A stretch of 64,000 nucleotides of DNA from assembly GCA_019914945.1 (NCBI GenBank), contig CM034099.1:15675923-15739922 (forward strand). Reading direction: 5' to 3'. A program made the position numbers and the translations under genes. This DNA comes from Typha latifolia. Lineage: Eukaryota > Streptophyta > Magnoliopsida > Poales > Typhaceae. The notes below the pieces were generated by a model. That model saw nothing but the letters and a program-made list of their open reading frames with translations. It had not been told where the DNA came from and did not search any database. Below, piece after piece: positions 49,601 through 62,108 of this stretch (positions within the stretch are counted from its first letter, which is position 1; every line of letters begins with the position of its first letter).

Positions 49601-51924
49601 AACTCAAAGTGGCCTAAACAGGCTGCACCACTTTTCAGTGGAAGAGTGTTTTAGGAATTCTAAGTTTCACTTGTCAGCCAGACTAAATATCACTCTGTTT
49701 GATATTTTGATTCCTCTCTTTTTAGTTATTTCTTAGGTTCGTTTTTACTGAAGAATTGTTTGTGAATTTAAATTCAAAATATAGGGCTTGAGGGTAGACA
49801 GATCGAACATATGGGGTATAAAATGTAAAGTGTATTATGATTTTTAGACACTTATTATTCTGTCTTAATTTACTTTTATCTATGCTTCTGGAAAATTTAT
49901 GGCATAGTGTACAGGTCTGTGATCTTGAGTAGGTGAAACAAGAATTCTGCAAACAATCTTCCTGGTTAAATTGTCGGTGGAGTGGTTCATAATTTATTAT
50001 TCAAATTCAGCTTAAGATTAATCCCTTTGGATTGGCTTTCACCTATTAATTATCTCAATGAGTCTAGAATTATAAAAATAGCATTTGGTAAGCGGACCAT
50101 TCTGGTAAACTAGGGATGACGTCTTTCAATCTATTTCCCGCCTCTTTTATAGAGTATTGGAAAAGAAGTCCAGAGGTTTTCAAATTAGAAAGAATGATGT
50201 CATATAAGCATGTAAATTTATGTCAATTAACAGTATTGTTTGGAAACTAGATGACCTTGTGATTTAATCATGACATTGGGATTTCCAATTGAACAGTAAA
50301 GTAGGGTTATGCTTAACAGATAGTGATGGTTTACTATGTTGGAATATAACCTCATAATATTTTATTTTATAAAACATGAAAGATATTACCAAAGAAATCA
50401 TCTATAAGTTTGACAGTCGGAGTTACTTATAGCTTTTAGTATAATGACTTTGTCTGTTTGATTTGCATGAAATTAAAAATTTATGCTTTTATTGTCTAAT
50501 ACATTTTGACATGCATGTTAGTAGGATTCTCCATGAGAGGAAATACTTTTAGGAAAACTATGTTAGCACTCTGAAAATTCTGTTTTTTAAGTACTCGATG
50601 CATTCGCAATTAGGTCTATCCTAAAGAGGATACAAATTGAGATGCAGATGGCAGCTGATATCACATTGTTAGTATTGTCTACTATGTCTCATGTTAAGAG
50701 ATTGTTTTCTATACTGTCCATCATGCATGGAATGGCTTGTGATATTAGTGATGTTATAAGCATGAACATGCATGTACTTGTAAATAGTCTGTAAATTAGG
50801 GATAGCAGTTATCTTGAGTTTTACTTAATAGTCAATCCTGTATAGTTGGTAGATGGCTTGTTGATGATGATGATGATGATGATGATGTTGAGCTTTACTT
50901 AATTGAGAGCAACTGGTTACAAGTACATATCATAGAAGAAACTTTATCAGGTGTCTCCTATTTATATTGCAACAGGTTGAACAATATCAAAATTATGGTC
51001 CTTCATATAACAAGATTATATCATGAGGTTTCAAAATTATATAATCAAGTTTTAGATATTGATGTTCTTCATGTGTGAGTATTGATTGACTATTATTGCA
51101 TTGTTTGATGGCTCTTATGATTAAGAATCATGAGACTTCCTCTTATCTATTTGTCTACATGACAGATTATACTTTATAGTTATTGATTTTATTTTTTTAA
51201 TGTGAAATGTAGCTGATACTGAACCAACATTCAGCATTAAATGCTGGCAAATAAGAGCAAATGGCGCATTTTAATCTTATTACTCTGATTCTAGTGACTT
51301 CTGTTTTTGACCTAAATGACATGATATTTGGAAGTTGTAGAGTTTGTTATTTTTACTTGTCATTTTGATTGTATTGACCAGCAACAGCTGTTAGATAGCA
51401 ATTTCTTATTTCAGAGATGAAATCAAATTATTAAATGTTCTACTGGGGACAAAGCTGAGGCCTTGCCTTGAATTGTTATGCCACTCTTCTGTCATCAATT
51501 TCCAAACATCTTGGATTAGGGTTGACACTGTTAGGAAATTTATTCTTGATTGGAAAGATTGATGAGAAAAGTATGTCGTGGACTAGATCTATATTCCAAT
51601 AATAAAGTGCGCATGATCATTTGTTCTCTTCCAGGATTAGCTTTCCATCCATTGGACGGGATACTGCAGGCGGTGCCACATGTGATAGCCCTCTTCCTTG
51701 TTCCGACGCACTTCATGACTCACATACTTCTCCTGTTCTGTGAGGCTGTATGGACAGCCAATATTCATGACTGCATCCATGGAAAGTTGTGGCCTGTTAT
51801 GGGTGCAGGTTACCATACTATCCACCATACAACGTACCGTCATAACTATGGTCACTATACTGTATGGATGGACTGGATTTTTGGAACTCTTCGCGATCCT
51901 GAGGAGGACATCAAGAAGGCATAA
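40691..51924 (+). CDS. STE1: Delta7-sterol C5(6)-desaturase (three exons, 275 aa)
   Basis: Exons from GT-AG borders and frame: 40691-40922, 47742-48047 and 51635-51924, together 828 bases ending in TAA. The protein starts [13 protein letters not shown] and closely follows plant STE1/DWF7 (about 281 aa). An N-terminal conserved segment ([14 protein letters not shown], then WLRNYIGG) precedes hydrophobic membrane segments at about 48-66 and 128-146. Three histidine boxes bind the di-iron centre: HRELH at 149-153, HATHH at 163-167 and HTIHH at 240-244. It belongs to the fatty acid hydroxylase/sterol desaturase superfamily. In the ER it introduces the C5 double bond into delta7-sterols (episterol and relatives), on the way to campesterol, sitosterol and brassinosteroids. 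Introns of 6.8 and 3.6 kb are enlarged by transposons. The ATG at 40691 was chosen by N-terminal similarity. A second in-frame Met at residue 4 is possible. Confidence 0.93.
41933..42572 (-). repeat. 3' LTR of the gypsy-type element
   Basis: Runs from TGTTACGAACC to GAGATTGTATCA on the plus strand, with terminal TG and CA. It aligns over its length with 44690-45327. Shared stretches include AGTTAAAATAGTGGAGCAAG and GTATGAGTGGGTGGCTC. Confidence 0.85.
43010..44588 (-). pseudogene. gag remnant of the gypsy-type element
   Basis: On the minus strand the frame at 44588-44226 begins [16 protein letters not shown] just downstream of the primer-binding site and contains [18 protein letters not shown], a coiled-coil-like gag start. 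Further down, at about 43290-43120, broken frames read [13 protein letters not shown], then RWYQSAEQ and [10 protein letters not shown], the pattern of the retrotransposon gag capsid domain. Frameshifts and GC-rich spacers separate the parts. It is not functional. Confidence 0.7.
44676..44689 (-). other. Primer-binding site of the gypsy-type element
   Basis: On the minus strand this reads TTGGTATCAGAGCC, an exact match to the plant initiator-Met tRNA primer-binding site. It directly follows the right LTR. Confidence 0.9.
44690..45327 (-). repeat. 5' LTR of the gypsy-type element
   Basis: Partner of 41933-42572. Its plus-strand left end TTTTGCAAACC and right end GAGATCGTATGA have lost the canonical terminal TG and CA by point changes. 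A TATA-like ATATTTATAGAGG region lies near 45110 (minus-strand promoter not assigned). Confidence 0.85.
45333..47741 (+). other. Remainder of STE1 intron 1
   Basis: No further element with defined ends. The minus-strand open frames here (45675-45869, 47716-47968) are shadows or chance frames. The 3' splice site is CTTGATGCAG at 47741. Confidence 0.6.
48248..48611. mobile_element. PIF/Harbinger-type (Tourist-like) MITE in STE1 intron 2
   Basis: The left end GGCCTCGTATGGTTCATGCATAA pairs imperfectly with the inverse of the right end, GGTGGCGTTTGATTCGGGCATAA. TTA on both sides (48245-48247 and 48612-48614) is the 3-bp target-site duplication typical of PIF/Harbinger. The 364-base interior is AT-rich and noncoding. 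Confidence 0.85.
48998..49094 (+). repeat. 49-bp tandem duplication in STE1 intron 2
   Basis: CTAAACTGCCAGTCTGC starts at 48998 and again at 49047, followed by GAGATATTGCTTGGATGGAT in both copies. Confidence 0.9.
49095..51634 (+). other. Remainder of STE1 intron 2
   Basis: Noncoding, with a (GAT)n microsatellite at 50862-50887. No TE with defined ends was found. The acceptor is TTCTCTTCCAG at 51634. Confidence 0.6.
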
Positions 51925-52144
51925 TTGTGGAGCTGTGTGAATCCTTTGCTGCCTTGGTTTTGTTATAGACTAATGAGATGATGACACATAAGGATCCCTG
52001 TATACTGTTCTTCTAGATTGTCAAATTTGAATCTTTAATTAATGTTATAATACTATTAGTAGGAGTTCCTCATATTTGTATCTAGAATCATTGCGTAAGT
52101 TGTGCTCTCAGCGAAGTATAAAAAACAGTTGCTGTTTGTGTATT

Positions 52145-52162
52145 TGAGGACCATATTTTAAA
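52145..52162. repeat. Left copy of an 18-bp direct repeat flanking the LINE nest
   Basis: TGAGGACCATATTTTAAA is repeated with one substitution at 58185-58202. Length and position fit a LINE target-site duplication. Confidence 0.7.
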
Positions 52163-55100
52163 AAAAAAATTTCATTGAGAAAATAGAATTGCACCTAATT
52201 ATATTATGAGAAAGAGTGTACAAAGAAAAGAAGAATACAAAGGCAAAGCAAGATAAAGATTTCAAAAGAAGTGGAGATGAGAGTAGTGTAGGAGGAATCC
52301 AGATAGTGTCAGCACCGAGAAATTGAAAATTTTGTTGTTCCTTTCCTTCAAGACCTTTCCTTATGAGGGATGGAATAAAGTTAAGTGTTTATATGATGTC
52401 GGCCATCCTCTTAGATGCAATATAGTTAGAAAGATGGTTGTAGATTCTTTTCATGTATTCGCATTCAAAGATGTGAGTGACTTATGATGGATGCTCATTA
52501 CAGAAGGTGCATATCATCATACTTGGAAAAACCCTTCTTGGCCAGGTTGTTTAGTGTGTGAAGTCTATTAAGATGAGCTAGCATATCTATCTAAGAAGTT
52601 GGGAGGTCATATACAGGCCTCCTAACAGCAGTGGGCTTGGAATTAGACAATTGGATTTGGTTAATCAAGCTCTGATGCTCAAGCTAACATGGAGACTAAT
52701 CTAGGGCAAGAGTAGCATTTGGGCTACAATTATGAAAGCAAGGTACTTCCCTAACAATAGTTTCTATGATGCTACCCTCTGCCAAAGAGCATCCCAGACT
52801 TGGCGCTCTATTCTTTAGGTACGCAGCTCACTCAGGTGCAACTCAAGATGGCTGGTCGGCGACGGGCCAGATATACACATCACAAAGGACAATTGGATCT
52901 CAATGCATGACCTATCCAACATTTCTCTACCTACAGGAATATCTCGTGTTAAGGATCTCATTAAGGATGGCTAGTGGGATGTCCCGCTGATAACTAGTAT
53001 CTTCTCCAATGAAGTTGCTGATACCATCCTCAACACGTATGTAGGGATGGAAGTTCCACCTCGACCGGATAGGCTAATTTGGATAATTTTCAAGAACGAG
53101 GACTTCTCAACAAAGGAACCTTCAAAATCATCTCTGCTAGCAGCTTCGACCTTGAACCCGGCAGACAGATCACTATGGAATTTTATCTTGAAGAATAAAA
53201 TGATCATCCCAAGGGTTAAAACCTTCTTATGACGTTGCCTCATAGGTGCTCTTCTTGTGAAAGAGGTTCTCGCTCGGCAAGCAAGAGGCAGAATCAGTGG
53301 ACCATCAATTCCTGAAGTGCAACTTTGCTAGAGCAGCATGGTTCAAGGTGCTGGGTTTGCCTCAGTCAGGCTTCTCAAACATTGCAAGGATGGATTATGG
53401 ACTCAAGTGCCACCCTTTCCCCGGAGAACATGGTGCTCCTTCTCACCTCTATTTGGGCATATGGAAAATCAGAAAAAAAACAACTTATTATTCACAAACT
53501 CCTCTGCCCTCCTAGAAGATGTAGTTTCCATCGCGACAAAGGCAATGACTAAACCTCTTGAGACGGAAGATGATGAGCAGCTGAACTCTTCAACAGTGAT
53601 CTCTAGGTTTGGCAATTGCACTAATATGTGCAATAGTGGGGATCTTCTCTACTGGTTAGACGCAGCGTGGATGGGTGACTCGTGTGGCGGTCTTAGACTT
53701 CTGCTCGACTCGAGCATGGTGGCCAAAGCAATCAACATGCCACAACTCAAGGTTGATTGGACGATCTCAAATGTGATCCAAGATTCCATCAGCATCCCCT
53801 CAACTCACCCTAATTTTAGGGTCTCCCATACTTATAGGGTTAATAACCATTCTACACACAATCTTGCTAATATAGCATACTGTGATAGATTTTGCCATGT
53901 TTGGTTTGATCGGCCTTAGGATCTTGATGTAATACCGAGTTTTTAATGCATTTGGTCCATAGACCTTTTTCAAAAAAAAAAAAAAAAAGATAAGATACCC
54001 AAGCGAACACTTTGACTTTGGTGGGAACGATGAGATTATTCCATATGCTTATAAGGTTGTCAAATTTCAAGCCCAAGAAGTTAATGATATTATAAGGGAT
54101 TTGACAATGTACATTCCACCAGGTGTAAATCTCCCTACAATTCGATCAATATTCATTCGTCAATTGTTTTCCTGCAAGAAGATTTCAAATATTTTAAAAA
54201 TTCTTAGAAATCCTTACTTTAAGGAGTTCTGAAGGATAAAGATAGGTATTCTGGGTTGGATCTTCTTACAATAGAGGTTAAGCTTTCCTCTATTAAGGGC
54301 CTATAGGCTAAGTAATAAAGTGAGAAATGAGATATTTGTAGCCCATCTATTTGTTAAAGGATTAATTCATTCTCAATTGCCAAAAATTTAGTTGATTCCA
54401 ATTGGGAAAGGATTCCAAGTTTTGTGAATACCTTTCCAAATGTAGGAGCAAAGAAAAGGTCTTACTTTTATAGAGGAATTCTCCTTCGGTATTAGGAATT
54501 GAGGATAAAGTTATGCCAAGGTCGAGTTAATTGTCACTTCCTAAAAGTTTCTACCGCTATTTAGCTAGTAGGGCAATATGCTAAGATTGGAGATTGAAGA
54601 TGCCAAGACTCCCTTGATTTTTGCTTTTATAAATACATTCCCAGCTTACCAGGCAATAGAAGTCATTTGATTTTGATTTAAACTACCATAAGAACTCTTC
54701 TGATAGAATCAATTTTGTATATAATTTTGGTCGGAATTCAAAAGACAAAATAAATAGAAAGAAATGGCTAAAATAACTGCATTAGTTAGTAGCATCAATC
54801 AATCGACCCTCAATTAAAAGAATTTTTGTTGTCTAACAACCGAACCTTCGATTGTGATGACAGGATATCAGTCTTCCATTGAGAGTACTCCAAATTTTAA
54901 TGGTAGGCCCAAATATTTGATAAAGAAGTAGCCCATCGAACATCCTAGAATTTTTATCTATTTTGTTAGATCATTTTCAACTATGTCTAGAATGCAAAAT
55001 TTGTTGAAATTCACTTTGAGCCCTAAATTGTAGAATAGAAGAAGGCTATGTTTTAGGTTCGTGATAGAGGCTTCATTGGCTTTAGAGAAGAAAATAATAT

Positions 55101-57631
55101 TGTTTGTAAATTGAAGAATTGTCATATTCAATTTGTGGACCCATGCCCTTGATAAAAAAATTTTGTATTGTAAGGTTGATCTATATTGATAGAATGTCTA
55201 CAATTAGAATGAAAAGAATCAAAGAGAGGGGTTCCCCAATCCCCGCTAATGAGAAAGGAGTTAAAATGTGTTTAATTTATGAGCAAGAAGCAATAAGTTG
55301 ATAGGAACTAGTTTTGATCTAGCAAATCCACTTCAAAGGGAAACACTCAGCTTTGAGAAAGTTTAGAAGAAGATCGTGATTCATTGAATTAAACGCTTTG
55401 TTAAAGTCTAGTTTAATTAATAGATTATCTATCTTTTGTCAGGCCATCCAATGGACCAATTCATGGGCCATGAAGAAATTGAGAATATATCTTCCTTTAA
55501 TGAATCTTGAATAAAAAGAAATGATAAGTTTATAAATAAAATGTGTTAATCAAATACCAAGTATTTTTGCAAAGATCTTGAAAGAGCAATTAATTAGATT
55601 GATGGACATGAATTCATTAATGTGTTTTTTTCTACCAGTTTTGGGAACGACTTGGCCAACTCTCGTAGGAATACGACTCTAAGATGAATGTCCTTGAAGG
55701 CCCTAATGAGATCATCTTTGATAATGAAGTTAGTATCTTTGGAAGAAGAGAGGCAGGTATCTAGGTATCCATCTGGATTATGTGCCTTTTCGATGCCCAT
55801 AATAAATACATCACATTTTACCTCCTTTTCAATAATGACCTATCTAAGACTTGTAGATTAATGTTGGCTAGCCCAAAAAGCTTAGCCTAGCCTATCTTAA
55901 AGGAGAGGGTGTTGCTAGGGTTGAATAAACTTTTGTAGTGAGCTAAGAAAATTCAAAGAATACTATTTTGATAGATAAATTTAGAGTATTGGTTTTCAAT
56001 GATAGAAATGAACTTTTATCTTCTCCTTTCATTGGCAAAATGATGAAAAAAACTGAATATTTTTGTCTCCTTCCTTGATCTAGGGTTATCTCGTTCTGTC
56101 TCCATATGATTTCTTTCGTTGCACTTTCTAATAGCATGACAACACGGCTCTTCCAAGATTGGGTCCACCTATCTTGAGGTCCACAAGGCTTCCCAAGATG
56201 GACCAAGAAAAGGGGCGGCGACGAGCGAAAACACTATTGCGATATGGTTGCTGCTCCTATTCATAAGGCTTTGTATAGAAGAAGAGGAGGCATCATCAGC
56301 ATAGCACGCTGCACTAGAAGGATTCTTTTCATATGGTAGGGAGGGGGTTGTAGGGTGCGATCTTAGCATTCTAGAGGTTCATGGCACACTTACGCTCCAG
56401 CTTCTTTGCTAACTTTGTTCTCTAAGTATTTTCCTAGGACCTCGTACCAACAATAGTTGATCAAACATTTATTTTCGGCCACAATAGATGGAGGTAGAGA
56501 TCCTCAAATCCACAAGTTAATATGAATATCTACAGGGTTGGAGTAACCATTGGCCACCACTCAAATGCACTTAGGTTTTTATAGGAAATGATTGCCCAGA
56601 AGTGGGTTATCTCCTTGAGCCACAAAAGTCAAAATTCAAGATTTTTGGGATTCTAAATTTCAAAGTTGGAGACTATTTCTCTTACTATTTTGGCTTTTCA
56701 GTAATCCAGAGAGAGATTATAGATAGTAATCCACAAGCAATAGGAGAGAGATACTATGTGGTGTTCTCGTCGAACACTATGATTTAAGTATAAACTCACT
56801 TCCAAGTGCTAGGATTTGGCCTTAAAGGGCAGTCCACCATAGGAGGTCCCTTAAGGGAAAGGAGACAATGAAATATCCCTTTCTAATAGAAGGGCGAGTT
56901 TGATACCTCTAAGCGGTAACTAGATTGTTTGCAAGAATAATGGCATAAAAGAAGAGGTTGCCACAAGTTTGCTTGATTGAGGGAGGGGGATAATAGGTAG
57001 ATTGTAATTTCCTCTGTCTATTTCTAAATTTCCATTAAATAGAGAGAGCAATAGGAAAAACTTTTGTATTCAAGTTTCTCACACTTGAAGCAGTATATAA
57101 GGTTTCTACAGGAGTGCTTTGTGATCCTTGTTCCCATAGTGCAAGCAAGAGTTTTGAAGGAGAAAATAAGAGAGGAGAACGTGGAGAAATGGGTGAGAAG
57201 TGGAAGAGGGTATTTTGTCACCTTTTTTGTGCCGCCTTAACAAGGAAAAGGAGGGCCACATAGAGGTGAAAAGAGATGAAGAGTTGGGGAGGAGCATTTT
57301 TGCTTAGGAGTGTGTCTTTATAGTAGATAGGTGAAATGCAATTGGTATTAGGTCGGTTGTCTTATCAAAAACTTTAGATCTCCTCCGTTGAGAGTTTGAG
57401 TGTTGATACAATCTAGCTATGATGTTTTTTCTACTGTCATTTTCTATGAGAAACAATCTGTCATCCATCCCCATCTCTATTAATGTAAAGAATCACATAT
57501 AAGAGGCATGATTAACTTATCTCATAGTGATATAGTCACGCCGAGAGTGTCGTGTAATCGCCTTGGATGCGACTGGCTTGGCTTGAGTCCTCTCCTTAAG
57601 AATCATTTCCTCTAACTAGCTTTTCTTTCTT
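52163..57631 (-). pseudogene. Long LINE remnant, minus strand, interrupted by another LINE
   Basis: Minus-strand order from the right: ORF1 with tandem zinc knuckles (57297-57024, C-x2-[C/Y]-G-x2-H then C-x2-C), a further ORF1 part to about 56450, then ORF2 reverse transcriptase (56206-55943 with LDQGRRQKYSVFF; 55800-55594 with NPDGYLDT and AFKDIHLRVVFLRELAKSFPKLVEK; decayed palm to about 54900), then the zf-RVT region (54076-54000, IWNNLIVPTKVKVFAW). The zf-RVT region resumes only at about 52590-52500 (LAHLNRLHTLNNLAKKGF). The A/T-rich 3' tail is at 52163. The endonuclease seems largely deleted and stops are frequent. It is an inactive retroelement. Confidence 0.75.
52590..53988 (+). pseudogene. 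5'-truncated LINE fragment with poly-A tail, plus strand
   Basis: Plus-strand frames give the C-terminal end of a LINE ORF2. About 52630-52750 has GLGIRQLDLVNQALMLKLTW. 52950-53235 contains WDV-like and RPDRLIWIIFKNEDFS, then LWNFILKNKMIIPRVKTF (zf-RVT). 53660-53920 is an RNase H-like tail ending NHSTHNLANIAYCDR. It ends in an uninterrupted A17 (53972-53988). It splits the zf-RVT motif of the minus-strand LINE, so it inserted later. Several stops and frameshifts are present. Confidence 0.8.
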
Positions 57632-58184
57632 TTTTTTGAAATGAAGAGATGTATTAAGCTTTGCTCCTCAACCAACTAAGTTGGTGGGGAGTCCAAAGGA
57701 AGAATTTTACATAGATCAGGGTGGATTGGGCAGGCCATCAGGCCCAATGAAAGTAAAATTTGTTCCAAGCGTCTCTTAGCTGACTACCCAATTAGCTGCT
57801 AAGTTTGCCTCTCGGAACACATGCAGAATGCGAACATTCCTAAGTCCTCTCAAGAGGTCCATACAGTCCTCCACAATGTTCCTTATTTTCCAAGGACAAG
57901 TTTCTTCCTCCCGGAGAATTTGCGCTAAGCCTACAGAGTCCATTTCTAGGATGACATTCGTATTCGGATCTGTGGCCCAGAGACCCATTTTAGTAGCCTA
58001 GATTTTTGAAAAGATGATAAACACCTTTGGATAAGATCTGCTGTAACTAGTTCTATCACTATTTTGTTGCCTGAGTCGAGAGTGGTGTCATTCTCCACCT
58101 TTGGTACATTACCTCTCACCCTCTCTTGAGAAATTAGAGACTTAAAAAGTCGCATGGAAAGCGGTCAACTACTCTGAACTACTC
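57632..58184 (-). pseudogene. Short 3' LINE fragment (RNase H), minus strand
   Basis: 57988-57776 on the minus strand reads VILEMDSVGLAQIL and ILHVFREANLAANWV, the RVT_3/RNase H-like end of plant LINEs. On the plus strand the fragment begins with a T-rich run (57631-57638), the inverse of a poly-A tail, so it is a 5'-truncated copy. Confidence 0.75.
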
Positions 58185-58202
58185 TGAGGATCATATTTTA
58201 AA
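58185..58202. repeat. Right copy of the 18-bp direct repeat
   Basis: TGAGGATCATATTTTAAA, 17 of 18 bases identical to 52145-52162. It is preceded by a doubled ACTACTCTGA at 58170-58187. Confidence 0.7.
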
Positions 58203-59659
58203 CTTAATTAGAATGGTGCAACTATCGAGCAACTTATTTGTGTTGTACTTTCTGGTACAAAAAACTCACGGTCTTTTAGTTTGAATGCTTGGCCACACCA
58301 TGACATGGTATTTATGTCTATGATTACTAGAAGTATTGATTTCAATGAGTTTAAACTAAATAAGTTCCTTCCCTAAGATAGTGACTATTTTCATCTCATA
58401 TATATATATATATATATATATGGTGCCATTGTGCCACTGCGCCACTGCCACAGCATTATTCTTTCATTTCTCACTGCTAGTTTCATATGAACATTAGCTA
58501 ATTTACATTTTGCATCCTTTCGGTTCCAAAGGAGATAATTAGCATGGTTGTTGAATATATTATGCAAAAGAAAAGGAGCTTTAGGAACAGAATAAATATA
58601 AGAGAAATATTTTGCTTACAATCTTTCTTCTTCTTTTTTATATCGTGAGACAGAGAATTTAAATTTGAATGATATTCTACTTAAACTGTGTTATTTGGAA
58701 TTCGAACTTGAGAATACTCACACAACACAATTCTCTTTAATCATCTAAGCATTATCTCGTCGGGAATAATTTGATTGCAATCCTTTATAGTCCCCTTTTA
58801 CAACTATCATGGGAATAGAATGGCAAAATATAAACAGATGAGATAAAGAAAAACTATCATGCACTAAGATGCTACAATGTCACCTTAGTTGCACCAAGCT
58901 GACATTCTTCTATAACAAAATCTACAGCTTGGAAAAACAAGGCAACCATCCTCAACAAGACTTAAAGGTCAATAAGAATGGACCACGGACATAGAATGAC
59001 AGCAAAATTATAAGCGGTGGTGGAAAATTCTCAATAGAGACCGCTTGAGAATCTCGTGAATGTAGTTCCGATCTGCATATTGTTTGGATGTTTATTCTGT
59101 GGAATCCCTTTGAGCTGAATCGTTAGCAAATTGAATAATGTTATATGTTTTGCAGATTGATATTTGTTTATTATGTACTTGATAATTTCTTTATATTGAT
59201 ATTATCCCCGTAAGTGTTATTATGCACATCACACTACTAGCTATTCCTGTCTAAAACTTTTTCTTTTTAATTTGAAAGAAGTGGGAAAGTCCCAATTAAA
59301 CTGGTACTGTTGGGATTTTGTGTTGGGATTTTGAACTCAAGTATACCTATACAATATGAATCTCTTTAACCATTTGAACACAATCCTACTAGCCTATTCT
59401 TGTCTAAACTTTACCAAAGAACTAATCCACAATAATTTGAAACAGTAGTACTAAAATGCTCCTTTTGGCTGCACACAATGAACTGAGCTGAATGGATGTG
59501 TGAAGTCATTACAATATTTGCATTGAAAATAGCACCTGTACCACTATTACTGCTATAACATATAATCAAAAACCTTCAGCTCTCCTACATCAACCTGTAC
59601 AATTACCATAACATGAAGAGCATCACAGCTTTAGGTGAGTAGAGAACAATAAAAGCACC
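58203..59659. other. Intergenic and 3' flank of the receptor kinase gene
   Basis: AT-rich with a (TA)n run at about 58399-58422. No gene is seen. The last few hundred bases before 59660 probably include the kinase gene's 3' UTR. Confidence 0.5.
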
Positions 59660-62069
59660 TCATCCACTAGTGTTAGGTGATGTCGATCGGCTTGTCCACA
59701 TATCTGTGACAGTGTCAGGAGAACAAAATGGATCACTTTTCACCAAGTTTTCATCCTCCCTAGTAGAAGCATCCTTGTCAACACTTTCCACCTTGTCTGG
59801 GCCATTCTTTATCCCTCTCAAAACCTCCAGAACCTCCCTCATAGGAGGCCTCACATACCTCTCTGGTTGCAAGCAACTAAATGCCAGTTCGGCCACCTGA
59901 CCAATCATCCTCTTTATCTTGCTGCATGATTGATAACCAAGTCCAGGATCCACCAACTGATCTAGTTGGCGATTCTGAAGTTTGTTGATGGCCATGTTAG
60001 ATAAATTGATCTCATGGCTGCTCCTGTTCATATCAACAGCTGGTTTGGATGATATTAGCTCCATTAAAACTACCCCAAAACTGTACACATCACTTTTGTC
60101 AGTGAGCTGGTAGCATTGATGATACTCAGGGTCAACGTAACCAGGTGTGCCTTGAGGAACTGTAGAGACATGAGTAACGTCGACTGGGCAAAATCTGGAG
60201 AGTCCAAAATCGCCAACTTTTACATGGAAGTTGTTATCGAGCAATATATTACTTGTTTTAACATCACGGTGTACTATTTGAGGTTCAACAGAATGGAGGT
60301 AGGTTAACGCATCAGCTGTTTCAATGGCAATGTTCATTCGTATGGGCCATGTTAAGGTGTGTTCACCTGAACGGGCCCCGTGGAGATGATCTGCAACAGT
60401 GCCATTTGGCACCAACTCGAATACTAGGAGCAGCTCATGACTGTTGCAGGAGGTACAGCCATAGAGAGTTAAAAGGTTCTGGTGGCGCAAGCAGGATAGG
60501 ATCTCCACCTCATTCATGAACTGCTCTACCCTTCTATAGTTGTTCCTGTATAGATGCTTGACTGCAACTGTCCGTCCATCTCGGAGCTTTCCTGCAAGGA
60601 AACAATTAGCAATGTGCCAATTAAGTCAAGCAAATGGACCAGAGAAAGAAAGAAAATTTGAATTGGTTGAATATGCAAAGCTTGTTGACAAGGTTCAGTA
60701 ATAAGAAATCACATATTACCTTTATAAACAGTGCCAAAGCCTCCGTCACCAAGTTCGTTGGAGACATTGAAGCCATTGGTGGCTTCCTTAAGTTCATCAT
60801 ATGAAAAAATTTGGGTATTGAAAATTGGCCCAGAAGAGGACATTTGAAGCTGTTCTGAAGATGAAGAATACCGTTTTCTCTTCTTGTGCTTGTACCACAG
60901 AAGGCAGAGGATGCTTACTGCAAGGATACCTCCTACAGCTGAACCAATTCCTGCTCATGAAAAAAATTAAAATATAAGTTAACAAGACGACATACAAATA
61001 ATCTGTCATTCAGAATGTAAGATGCTTTAGTTTCTTTTCTTAAACACGAAAACTAGTATCTACATTCCTACTAAGTGGAAAGCACTAGCGTGCTGTTTGT
61101 TAAATGACATTCGTGAACAAAAACACATTTATTTAAGTTGCACAGACCTTAGATTTTATTTGCATGTTGCAAGGCACACATAACATAGGATTAAATCTTC
61201 AGTAGACTATTTTCAGGTTTAGCACAGAATTTTCTCAGACAGTGTAAACCATTTCAATGGCAGCACAAAGTCCTGGTATTGACTGAAGGCTGTGGGCATC
61301 GTTCGAAGAGCTTATGAATCACTATCGAATGACTCTTATCTTAAATAGTACCATTCAAGAGCCAGAACGATGAAATATATGGCAGCATTCAAACGGGAGT
61401 GCAGACGTTTGAACATCGCACAAAAATTAGATAGTTAAGGACATGAAAGTCATTTTCAAATCCCATCTTCTAGTGGATCTCCTCCGGTTATAAAGGTGTG
61501 TCTGAGGGCTCTTGTTACTTATGTTTTCCACAGCAAAGAAACCCTAGGAGGTTAAGGAAAAGAGAGGAGATTATATCACATCTGAGATCATCTTCACCAC
61601 CAGAGCTTGATCGAGATCTCAGAGGCACTTTATCTTCATCATCTATATGGTGATCTCAGTCTCTCGACGAAGTGAGACATGGGTGATCCATGTTGGAGGA
61701 TGTCAACTAGAGTCGATCAATTGCAAGAGAGTAGTTAGTTGCCATGTGTAACAAGTAAGGTTGACTTTAACCGATAGCCATGAGTGTCTAGTGATGGGAA
61801 TTGTGAGTTGTATCTACGTTTTGATTGCAATTGATTAATCTGTGTTTAGGGGTGGCAAAAATTGATCCAACCCGATAACCCGTTAAGATAACCTAACATT
61901 TAATCGGGTTTGAGTTTAATTTAATCGGATTCGAGTTATAAACGGATCAACATTTAACCTGATTAATAATCGGGTCATGTTTTGGTTTATATCATTGATC
62001 TGTTTTGACCTGTTTGATTTGTTTAAGTATACAAATCGAATCGAATTAGGTCGAGTCAACCCACAATCC

Positions 62070-62108
<39 letters not shown>

